In this document: positions 1 through 8,808 of the stretch, in pieces
How positions within the stretch are numbered: position 1 is the stretch's first letter
Layout: every line of letters begins with the position of its first letter
Assembly: GCA_016946835.1 (NCBI GenBank)
Contig: JACVTC010000303.1
Coordinates: forward strand, 1-51,949
Length of the DNA: 51,949 nt
Source: Neocallimastix lanati (nom. inval.)
Lineage: Eukaryota > Neocallimastigomycota > Neocallimastigomycetes > Neocallimastigales > Neocallimastigaceae
Direction of reading: 5' to 3'
Position numbers and translations under genes: made by a program
The notes under the pieces: generated by a model
Database searches by the model: none
What the model was told of the DNA's origin: nothing
Seen by the model: only the letters and a program-made list of their open reading frames with translations

Positions 1-1558
1 ATTGAACCCATAATTAAGAAAGAAAGGAGTAGCATTTGCAGATTCTTGTATTGTGTTATTCTAAGCAAATTCTGCAAGAGATAAATATTCCATCCAATTA
101 TTTTGTTGATAATTAACATAACATCTTAAGTATTGTTCAAGTATTGCGTTTACCCTCTCCGTTTGACCATTAGTTTGCTGATGATGAGCAGATGATAAAC
201 AAAGATCAACATGAAGTAAATTAAATAATCTATTCCAAAATTTAGAAGTAAACTGAGTACCTCTATCCGACACAATATCCTTTGGCAGACCATGAAGTTT
301 GAAATAGAATTAAGAAATTGTTCAGCACAATCCTCAGCAGAGGGAACTGATTTAAAGGGAACAAAATGAGCCATCTTCGTAAAGCGATCAACTACGACAA
401 GAATACAAGACATACCATTGGAAGAGGGAAGATCTGTTATAAAATCCATTGAAATTGATTCCCAAGGATTATTGCCAATGGGTAAAGATTTAAGTAAACC
501 GTAAGGTTATGACGAGGAGCTTTGAAGCGCAGCACACATTACAAGTACGAATATATTTTTTAATATCCTTATGCATACCAGGCCACCAATAATTTCTAGA
601 AACTAAGTCAGAGGTTTATTTATGCCAAAGTGGCCAGCAGTAGGAGAATCATGACAAGAACAAAGAATTTTAAATCTAAGGCATTCAGGAATATAAATAA
701 GATTGTCATATAAAAGAATACCATTGGAGAACGAAAGGAGATCAACCGAAGCAATGGGTTTCTCATTAGCAGAAGGCTTTTCAAAATATATCTTAACATT
801 ATTAAAGAAAGGATCCTTGGAGTAACACTTTTTAATTTCATCTTGTAGATTTGATTCAATAGAGATACTTGAAGTAAACAAAAATTTTCCGGTTTAAGTA
901 CTTGGTAAGGTTTAGCAGGTTCATGATTATCATAATCAGGACGGCGAGATAAAGCATCTGGCTTACCACCGCGAGAACCTGGACGATACACAATTTGAAA
1001 GTCAAATCGAGTAAAGAACATTGACCATCTAATTAAACGTTGTGAAAGCTGTTCTGGTTTCTTAAAGTAGAGTAGATTTCTATGATCAGTAAGAACTTTA
1101 ATAGTATTCTTAGCACCTTCTAAATAGTACCTCCAAGTTTCAAAGCAGTCTTAATAGCAAGTAACTCTTTATCATAAATTGGATAATTGCATTCAGCAGA
1201 GGTAAAAGCTCTAGAATAGAAAGCATTGGATGAAGCTTATTATCTTTAGAGCTAACTTGGGATAAATACATCCAAGCGCAAAATTACTTGCATCCGTTTC
1301 AACAAAAAATTGAGAATTAGGATCAGCAGGAATAAGGATAGGAGCAGAAGTAAAAGAACGTTTAAGAAGTTCAAAGGAGTCATTAGCATCTTTTGACCAA
1401 ACAAAAGGAAACATTTTTTCTTGTAAGTTTATTAAGAGGATAAGCAATTTTAGCAAAATTTTTTATAAAGCGTCTGTAGAAAATTGGCTAGGCCAAGAAA
1501 CGATTGAACTTCTTTAACTGTAGTTGGAGCAGGCCAATCTAAAATAGCTGAGACTTTC
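1..1558 (-). pseudogene. Element A pol remnant: RNase H and integrase
   Basis: Broken continuation of the pol of element A. From high to low coordinates it shows the end of RT, RNase H (a TDAS motif near 1305), the linker ending [10 protein letters not shown] near 945, the integrase N-terminal part with GHFGINK near 625, and the integrase core ([12 protein letters not shown] near 380, [15 protein letters not shown] near 250, [14 protein letters not shown] near 160). The frame changes near 1560, 1450, 1020, 880, 600 and 280, so no functional protein can be made. Integrase continues beyond the left edge. It is closest to element E' (36085-39408), sharing the LKPENF linker motif. Confidence 0.8.
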
Positions 1559-3712
1559 TTAATATCCATCTTTAAGACCATCTGAAGATACATAATATCC
1601 TAAAAATTTAACTTCGAACTTATCAAACTCACATTTTTCAAGGTTAACATGTAAATGAAATTTCCTAAGTTGTAATAGTACTTTTTTAACGTGTAAATGA
1701 TGTTCAGAAAGATCATCAGAAAAAATGATAATATCATCAATATAGGCATAACAAAATTTACCTAAATAGTCACTTAATGCAGTATCAATCATTCTTTGAA
1801 AACAGGCAGGTGCATTCTTGAAACCGAAAGGCATAACTCTAAATTCAAAGTGTCCTAAGCTACATACAAAAGCTGTTTTGTATTCATCTCCAGACCTGAT
1901 ACGAATTTGGAAGTAAGCAGATTTTAAATCAAGCTTTGAGTAATACTTATGACCAGGAGCTTTATTAAAAATAACAGTTGTTAAAGGCATAGGATAACTA
2001 TCTCTAATGGTGATTTCATTAAGTTTCCTAAGATCAATACACATACGTAAATCACCATTATCTTTTGGAGCAAATAAAATTGGATGACCAGCTTCTGATT
2101 TTGACCTAACAATAAAACCGTATTTTAAATAGTCTTTAATAATTTTTTCTAAAGCTATTTCTTCGGGAATTGTAAGGGGATAAATTGCACTATAATATAA
2201 CTTAGTATTAGGTTTAAGGTCAATAGCACAATCAAAACTAGAATGAGGAGGTAAGATTTTAGCTTCTTCTTCACTAAATACATCAGAGAATTCTAGATAA
2301 ATGGCGGGAAGTGTTTTATTTGGAGTATCCATGTTTGGGGAAGAGGCAATTGAATTCTTCAACACTGAAGGAGAAATAGAAGAATTATCAAACAAAGAAT
2401 TATTAGGGGTGCATGAACTGGAATAGGCTGGTTTCGAAGAGATAGAGTCGGAAGTATTCGAAGTAAGAGAAAGTGAAGTAGAGTTAACCGAGGTTGAAGG
2501 TATTGATTCAACAAAGGAAGAATCTGACGCATTGTTATTACTATTGCAAAAGCTTAAAATATTATTGTTGAAATCAATTGATGATTTATTTTCTTTAAGA
2601 AATCTAGAACCAATTAAGCACTCAAATTTGTCGTTCAAATCAATAACAAAAAATTCTGTTAAGACCTGAAGGTTACTAACTTTAAATAATATTGGTATAG
2701 TTTTACCAACAACGTCTTTGCCACCACCAATACCAGTAATGTTATCAGCTTCTAAATTATCATGTACAAGCTTAAAATTATTAATTTTAGCAAAATTACT
2801 ATCCATAAGATTCAAGTCGGAGCCGGAATCTATAAGAGCCTTAGCTTTAATCCATTTATTTTTGTAGTTAAAGGAACACTTAATAATACAATCTTTATTA
2901 AATTTCTTAGAAGAATTAGATCTAGCCATATGGGAGGAGCCAGGTTTATTTGCTCGCTTTGGACAATTTATTAACTTATGGCCTGATTGTCCACAATATA
3001 GACAAAGCCCTTCTTTAATTCTTCTTGCTCTTTCTTCAGGGGATAAATGAGAGTAATTTGAATCATTATTTGATTTGAAAAAAGAATTAGAATTGGCGTT
3101 TCTATTATTAGTAGAGTTAAATCTATAATACTTCCTATTATTACGAGAATTATTATTATTATTATTACTGTTATTTCTAGAATTGTAATTGTTGATCGTT
3201 GCGAATCGAGTCATTTGATGATCTATACGATTGGTAATTCGCATTAGTTCACTTAATTTGGCAGGAGGAGGGAACAAACTAATTACTCTTTCTTGAAGTC
3301 TTGGTAGCAATCCTTCAATATAAACATCCATTAAGGCAAATTCATTCCAGTCCGTTTTTTCCGAAAGCCTACGGAATTCATTATTGTAATCAGTGACTTT
3401 ACCATATGCTTTTTGCTTAATATGCATAAGAGCTTGATTACAATTAAAAACTGCATCTACGTCACTGAATCTATCCTTCATAAGTTCAATGAAAGCGTTA
3501 AAATCGTCAAGGACTGGGTTATTTTCATTCATCAAGTCTGCAGCCCAATCCATAGCTTCATCTCTTAACAAAGTGATGGTATAAGCTACTTTTAACGGAT
3601 CATTGGTGAAATATTCAGGACGAAGAGCAATGGCTAACCCAACATAAGCTAAAAATCCCTTGAGCTTAGCTGAATCGCCATTAAAATGAAAATTGTTTGA
3701 TGAAGAAGACAT
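1559..3712 (-). pseudogene. Element A gag-protease-RT (717 codons, then frameshift)
   Basis: Fused Gag-Pol of a Ty3-type element reading leftwards from an ATG at 3712. The N-terminal capsid-like domain covers about residues 1-170 and is followed by an Asn-rich linker. Near residue 236 is a zinc knuckle, CLYCGQSGHKLINC (CX2CX4HX4C). Near residue 297 is a retropepsin site, LIDSGSD. A Ser-rich spacer leads to RT, with LDLKSAYFQI and YIDDIIIF near residue 656. The frame ends at 1559 within the RT thumb ([10 protein letters not shown]), where an indel shifts the rest. An intact element would continue into RNase H, integrase and probably a chromodomain. It is decayed and not expected to be active. 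Confidence 0.85.
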
Positions 3713-4083
3713 TGAAAGAATTATTAAATTATAAACAAGTTTAAGAATTGCAATAGGAAGATTTATTTAATATTATCACTATTATTATTATTATTATTTT
3801 TTTTTTTTTTTTTTTTTTTTATTAGTGCTCCCGAATGAAAATTGTAATGATAAAGAATTATAAATTATTATTTTTCTAGGCGTTTAGTTTAATTGCTGAT
3901 TTAAATTTTTTTTTTTTTTTTTTTTAAATTTAATTTGGTAAATATAATAACTAGACTAAATTTCACTCTTTTATGCCTTACAACAAAATAAAAAACCGGC
4001 AAGAGTTACTAACTAGAGGTATATACTAGACCTCAAAATAAAAAATTATAAACTATATATTTTAAAGTCGCTTTACCTTCACG

Positions 4084-4320
4084 ACCAACCTATAGCCTTC
4101 GGTGACTATAGTTCCTTATTCGCCAGAGCTTATTCGAATAGAGCAACCACCGAACTGTTGAAGTTGGTTGGTAGGATGTGGCTTTCGTTTAATCCACACG
4201 CTCTTCACGCCCTAGGGTTTTGAAGCCCGTTTATATTCGAATAATTAACGGCTATAGTTTCTAACCTACTGAAACTAGTTACTAACCGCCGAAACTCTGT
4301 TTATGAGCTCTAATCGCTCC
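4084..4320 (-). promoter_or_regulatory. Structured leader RNA module, element A copy
   Basis: This lies in the leader between the 5' LTR and gag. In sense orientation it opens with GGAGCGATTAGAGCTCATA (4302-4320). It continues with a perfect 7-bp hairpin around loop AGTAGGTTA (stem 4255-4261/4271-4277, loop 4262-4270). It ends with the 14-mer CTGGCGAATAAGGA (4113-4126) and a hairpin with stem CTATAG/CTATAG around loop TCACCGAAGG (4090-4111). A 7-bp helix, ACCAACC (4084-4090) with GGTTGGT (4166-4172), could close part of it. The same loops and 14-mer recur in the leader of element B with different stem sequences, which implies selection on an RNA fold. The function (IRES, packaging, dimerisation or ribozyme) is unknown. 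Confidence 0.6.
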
Positions 4321-4489
4321 TAGTATATTTAAATATTATATTTACCTGTAATATTCTTTAAAAAGTCCCAAGAACTGTAGAACTTCTTAAAGAATTTTTT
4401 TTTTTTTTTTTCGCCTAGATAGATTTTGGTATTATTGTGAGTTTGCTATTAATACCAAAAACCGAGAATTTTATTTTTTAAAGAAAAAA

Positions 4490-4860
4490 AAAGTAGATTC
4501 AAGAAGCAAGGCTGAACCCAAAGAAAATATCAGAGACTAAGAGAAGAAGAGATTTTGTCCAAAAGTAGAAACCAAGAATCAGAAACCCGAAACCAATGGA
4601 AACAAAAACCAAGTCCAAAACTAAGAAATCTGAAACCAATGGAAACAGAAACCAAGACCAAAAATAAGAATTCCAAGGAAAACAGAAAGAATCTAACCAA
4701 AAGTGGAAACCTGAAGCCAATAAGATAAGTAGCCAAACAGAAACCAAAAACAAAGGAAACAAAAAATCCGAGAGATTCAAAAAATAAAGTCCAAAAAGAA
4801 AACAAAAAGGCAGTAGACACTAATTCCAAAAGAAAGCTTCAAACCAAACAAAAGGGTAGA
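4490..4860. repeat. Strand-asymmetric A/purine-rich leader tract with imperfect 44-bp repeats
   Basis: The plus strand is dominated by A, G and C with few T; in the sense of element A it is therefore a long U/C-rich leader. GAAACCAATGGAAACA recurs about 44 bp apart (near 4599 and 4642). Apparent minus-strand reading frames here are low-complexity Phe/Leu/Val strings and are not credible proteins. Confidence 0.5.
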
Positions 4861-4890
4861 TATATCAAGGCACGGCGTCTAAATCTTGGG

Positions 4891-5463
4891 TGTTTTTTAT
4901 TATAACAAAATATTATAATAAATATAATAACACTCAAAAAAAAAAACAAAAATTATTTTATTTTTTATTTATTTTTTTTTTTTTATTATAATTATTTTAT
5001 TAATTATATTTATTATAATACTATAAGCCGCAAGGGTTGATATAGTATTAATATTAAAAAAAGTTTTATTAATAAATTAAGTTTTATTAACTAAACAAAA
5101 TTAAAATAAAAAACACAAAGAAAAGAATATTTGTTAATAAGAATTTTACTCATATTTATATTTTTTTCAAAAGTTAAAGTTATTAAAAAATAAAAATAAA
5201 AGTTTCTAAAAAGTTCTTAAAAATCGAAAAATTTAGAAAAAATAGAAAACAATAGAATTAAGAATTTAATAGAATAAATTTTAATTAATTAAACACAAGA
5301 ATTATCAAGAAATTCTAGTAATTTCTTGAACTATAAAGAATCTTCTAGATATTTTTTAGAATAAAACTATAAAATAATAATAAATGTGAATCGAACCCTA
5401 AGTAGTTTGATTCATGGTATTAGTTACTAACAACTATACCAGAAATAATATTTTTTAAATTTA
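4891..5463 (-). repeat. Element A 5' LTR, main part
   Basis: LTR of element A in minus orientation; its first 51 bp lie beyond B at 13513-13563. It has a TATA box (TATTTATA at 5153-5160, TATAAATA in sense) followed by a GTAAAATTC / CTTTGTGTTTTT arrangement, matching the TATA region of the E' LTR at 39182. A tRNA-like module sits upstream of the TATA. The sense end is AAAACA at 4891. Confidence 0.6.
5387..5441 (-). other. tRNA-like module (A box and B box) inside the element A LTR
   Basis: On the minus strand an A-box match TGGTATAGTTG (5431-5441) is followed at normal tRNA spacing by a B-box match GGTTCGATTCA (5387-5397). The D-arm equivalent can pair (GGTAT with ATACC). No convincing acceptor stem or anticodon arm can be drawn, so it is not called as a tRNA gene. 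A similar module in the same orientation lies in the LTR of E' (38810-38864). Confidence 0.5.
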
Positions 5464-5950
5464 TGATAAGAATGTACTAAATAATGCATTCTTAATTAAA
5501 TCTACGATTTATTTCTAATACATTATGTGTACATTATTATTTTTGTACTTTAATAAATTTTTAAATTCAAAGATTAAAAATTAGATCAAAAATTATATTA
5601 AACTTTATAATTTTTATATTAAATCTTATATTAATAGTAATATTTTTATATATTTAAAACTTATATTAACAATATTAATAATAAATCTTATTTTTTTATT
5701 TTTATATTAATAATGAAAATTTGTATTAATAATATTTTTATATATTGATAATTAAAAATTTATATATTATATTTTAACTTTTATTATAAAATTTTATATC
5801 GAAATGTTTTATTTTATATTGAAAAATATTTTATTTTATTAAAAACCTTTATATTAGAATAGTATTTTTATTTTTATTTGAATATTTTAACAGATTGTAA
5901 TAAAAATTTTAGCCAATTAAATAAATTCTTATTAGTAATATTTTAGATAG

Positions 5951-5991
<41 letters not shown>

Positions 5992-6330
5992 TATTAATAT
6001 TATAAATGTATTTTATTTATATTGTTATAATTAAATTTTATATAATTGATTATAAAAATCAATTTAAATTTAATAGTTTTTATATATAAAAAGAAAAATA
6101 ATAATAAAATGTAATTTAGTGGCAAGAACAACTTTTATGCCTTGAAAAAAAAGTATAAATAGTTGTAAATTTTGCTACTAATTTTTAAATATCATCAAAT
6201 AAAATAAAATCAAATAAAATAAAATAAAATCAAATAAAATCAAATAAATTTATAAATAAAAATAATAAATAAATAAATAAAATTTGTGTTTCCTTACTTT
6301 ATTTTTATTTAATTCTCTAAAACCTTAACA
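5464..6330 (+). repeat. Element B 5' LTR
   Basis: Starts TGATAAGAATG and ends CCTTAACA. It contains a poly-A run of 32 (about 5956-5987), a TATA box TATAAATA (6154-6161) and an AAATC/AAATA pentamer-rich stretch (about 6190-6280) downstream of it. The same sequence recurs at 12643-13508. Confidence 0.9.
6154..6161 (+). promoter_or_regulatory. TATA box of the element B 5' LTR
   Basis: TATAAATA at this position, duplicated at 13332-13339 in the 3' LTR. It is the probable Pol II promoter of the element. Confidence 0.6.
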
Positions 6331-6336
6331 TTTATA

Positions 6337-6353
6337 TGGTGGAGATATCGGGG
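6337..6353 (+). other. Primer binding site of element B
   Basis: TGGTGGAGATATCGGGG lies six bases after the 5' LTR. It begins TGG, the complement of a tRNA 3' CCA, and would pair with a tRNA acceptor end reading CCCCGATATCTCCACCA. The identity of that tRNA is not known from this window. Confidence 0.7.
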
Positions 6354-6432
6354 AATTAAATAGAAATAATAGTAAATAACATAGATTTTTTTTTTAATTT
6401 TTTTTTATTTTATATTGATAAACAAGTAAGTC

Positions 6433-6450
6433 GTTAATCCTTTGATTAAC
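6433..6450 (+). other. Perfect 7-bp hairpin in the B leader
   Basis: GTTAATC, loop CTTT, GATTAAC, enclosed by a wider pairing AACAAG (from about 6421) with CTTGTT (about 6459-6464). It is the first of several stable hairpins in the 1.4-kb leader. Confidence 0.5.
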
Positions 6451-6546
6451 CTATGGCGCTTGTTTGATATATATATAAAAAAAATTTTTTTTAAATAAGT
6501 AAAATTAAGATTCAAAAAAAAAACAAATTTTGTAAAATTATAACAA

Positions 6547-6774
6547 GGAGCGGATAGAGCTCATACACAGTGTATTCTCAGATAGCAACAAATTAACTCT
6601 ATTCATAGTAGGTTATTGAATAGTAGTTAATTTGGAGATTAATTGGAAAGTAGACGAAGGTATTTGGTTACCGACCCGGTAATAATAGTTCAGCCTTCAA
6701 CGTTTCAACACACGAAGGTGCGGGTACTTTCCAAGCACTGGCGAATAAGGAGCTTACGTCACCGAAGGCGTAAG
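6547..6774 (+). promoter_or_regulatory. Structured leader RNA module, element B copy
   Basis: Opens with GGAGCGGATAGAGCTCATA (6547-6565). Next is a long hairpin, stem 6590-6605 with 6617-6633, around loop AGTAGGTTA (6607-6615). A 10-bp helix follows, TTGGAAAGTA (6643-6652) with TACTTTCCAA (6725-6734), enclosing a TTACCG/CGGTAA hairpin. Then come CTGGCGAATAAGGA (6738-6751) and a hairpin with stem CTTACG/CGTAAG around loop TCACCGAAGG (6753-6774). Opening block, both loops and the 14-mer are shared with element A while the stems differ by compensatory changes. The leader is very long with many upstream ATGs, so an IRES is one reasonable guess. Confidence 0.65.
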
Positions 6775-7349
6775 ATTGTTTTTTTTATATAATTTTTTTT
6801 ACTTTTCTTTGTGCTAGTTATAAGGCACTTTATTATATAAAGTATCAGACTTTGGCTAACTTCGCCATTTAAATTTTTTTTATTTTTTTTATTACTGGTA
6901 CTTTATTTGTTATATAATTCCTGTAATAGAATCTTAATTTACTTTGAAAATATTGTGTTTTTAGTTAATTTTTATTAGTTAATAAAAATATTATTGAATA
7001 CTTTTAAAATTTTTTTATTCCGTACATAGATTATCGGATTAAGTTTATCCTACATAGTAATTGGGCTAGTGGGCTCTGAACTGCTATATTTTATATTGAA
7101 TATAGTAATCGTGGCACACGCGTGGCATGACACCATTAGGTAAGCTGCACGTCAGACAGTGTGTACTATCAGATTGTACGACAATAAAGATTATTTTTTT
7201 GTATTTAATAATTATAATTAATTAATAATTTTATTAGCTATAACAATACAATATTTATCGTTTAAAAAGAAAAATTTTTGAAAGGTGAAAATAATAAATA
7301 AAACTTTGCTTCTAAATTTATTACTACAAATATACTAAATTACAAAATT

Positions 7350-7538
7350 CAAGTGGTCGATAAAGATTTCGAGCTTGAAAAATATTCTATTAAGTTGTCG
7401 ATAAAGATTTCGAACTTAAAATTATTCTATTAAGTTGTCGATAAAGATTTCGAACTTAAAATTATTCTTAAAAAAGTAGTCGAAAAGAACCTCGTGCTTT
7501 ATAATTTCTACTAAGTTGTCGATAAGGATTTCGAGCTT
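7350..7538 (+). repeat. Array of five about 40-bp hairpin repeats in the B leader
   Basis: Units near 7350, 7391, 7431, 7475 (degenerate) and 7513 have the form AAGTTGTCGATAAAGATTTCGAACTT. Each can fold on itself (AAG...CTT and TCGA...TCGA). The first unit carries matched changes on both arms (CAAG/CTTG), which keeps the pairing. The array ends about 180 bp upstream of the gag ATG. Confidence 0.6.
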
Positions 7539-7720
7539 ATACTTACTAAAGAAAGCAAATAAAATTATTATTTTCAAAAATTACTAAGATATATTGTTTT
7601 AAAATTTGATTCGATATTAAATTACTTGTTAAATTATATTTTTAAAGTTGGACTTTCAAATTTATTCGTATTTAATAACCTCGTTAATTTACAATAAAAA
7701 AATTATTAACTAAAAACGAA

Positions 7721-8626
7721 ATGTCTACTAAAAGTACTTTAAGTTTTAAAGAATTAAAGAAAGAATTACGAGACATAGTGAAGCTTAGCAAGGACAATTT
7801 AGATATAAAGTCCTGGGCTACTGAATTAAAACTTTGGATCAAGATACAAGGTATCACAGATCCGGAAACAATATTTAATGCTTGTTTACTTACCAGCTCT
7901 GGTGAAGTACAACGCGTTATTGAAGATTTGGGAGAAGATAGTGATGATGAAAGTGATGATTCATCAGATGAAGAAGAAGATGATGAAGAAGAAAATGTTG
8001 ATGATGATAAATTTCCTTCTCTTGAAAAAATTATTTCAAGTCTTGAAAATTTTTACGGTATTAAAGAAGACCAAAATTTACTTCTTAAAGAACTTCGTGC
8101 AATGCGAATTAAAAGAAACGAAAAGATTAAAGACTTTAATGTAAGATATAGAACTTTGTACACTAAACTTGATAAAAAGAGAAGAAAGCGCATTGGTGTA
8201 CTAGATTATATTGACTCTATTCAAAATAATTATGAAGCCTGGAAGAAATTATCCCTTAAAGATGATATAAGTATGGAGAAAGCTTTCAAAATTGCCGAGA
8301 AAGTAGATAGACTTTCTGTAAGGAACAATAATATTAATACCTATAATGTTAATAATTCCCAGCATAATCAAAATAATCAAAACAGTACTACTTCAAGACT
8401 TTATCCTAAAAGAAGAAACGAAACTTTCCAAACAAGTCAAACAAATAATAAACTGAAACCTCAAGATATTATAGAAGAATCAACCCAGAAAATGAGAAAT
8501 TTATCCGTTAAAACTTGCTTCTTCTGTAAGGAAGAAGGTCATTACTCATACTATTGCCCTCAATTAAATAAGATTATGGAAAAAAATAAAAAAGAAATAT
8601 ATTCCAAAAAGTCTTTAAACTTCTAA
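7721..8626 (+). CDS. gag: Gag polyprotein of element B (301 aa)
   Basis: Structural protein of a Ty3-type element, forming the cytoplasmic particle and packaging its RNA. The N-terminal capsid-like region is followed by an unusually acidic Asp/Glu stretch (residues about 71-97). A helical segment continues to about 205 with an IAEKVDRL motif also seen in F Gag. An Asn/Gln-rich linker precedes a zinc knuckle, CFFCKEEGHYSYYC (CX2CX4HX4C, residues 266-279). The ATG at 7721 is the first long start after the leader. The stop at 8624 lies directly after a slippery heptamer (8614-8620), so a fraction of ribosomes should enter pol. The closest relative in this window is F Gag at 34918. Confidence 0.9.
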   Translation: MSTKSTLSFKELKKELRDIVKLSKDNLDIKSWATELKLWIKIQGITDPETIFNACLLTSSGEVQRVIEDLGEDSDDESDDSSDEEEDDEEENVDDDKFPSLEKIISSLENFYGIKEDQNLLLKELRAMRIKRNEKIKDFNVRYRTLYTKLDKKRRKRIGVLDYIDSIQNNYEAWKKLSLKDDISMEKAFKIAEKVDRLSVRNNNINTYNVNNSQHNQNNQNSTTSRLYPKRRNETFQTSQTNNKLKPQDIIEESTQKMRNLSVKTCFFCKEEGHYSYYCPQLNKIMEKNKKEIYSKKSLNF

Positions 8627-8647
8627 ATGGGAGCAGAAGCACTCCCA
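8614..8647 (+). promoter_or_regulatory. -1 programmed ribosomal frameshift signal, gag to pol of element B
   Basis: The heptamer T TTA AAC (8614-8620) is in the correct zero-frame phase for X XXY YYZ slippage, one codon before the gag stop at 8624-8626. The pol frame is exactly the -1 frame and is open from 8590. After a 7-nt spacer, TGGGAG (8628-8633) can pair with CTCCCA (8642-8647) around an 8-nt loop. Element F has the same arrangement (35866-35898) with a different heptamer and stem. Confidence 0.8.
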
Positions 8648-8808
8648 ATGACAAAACAATAGCTTCATTAAATAATTTACAAAATAATACTTTTACTAAG
8701 AATACTCCAATTGATAATAATTCCTTTAACGAAGAATCTGAAGAATCTGATTTTAGTGACACAACTGAAAGTGAGGATGATATCATTATAAATGCTGTAA
8801 AAAGAAAA

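Noticed and set aside
4499-4829. Two overlapping minus-strand ORFs rich in Phe, Leu, Val and Ser
   Set aside because: They follow from a compositionally biased leader tract; no motif, no start context and two frames open at once.
6547-6774. Group I intron, hammerhead or HDV-like ribozyme
   Set aside because: Core motifs of these families could not be matched; kept only as an unassigned structured RNA.
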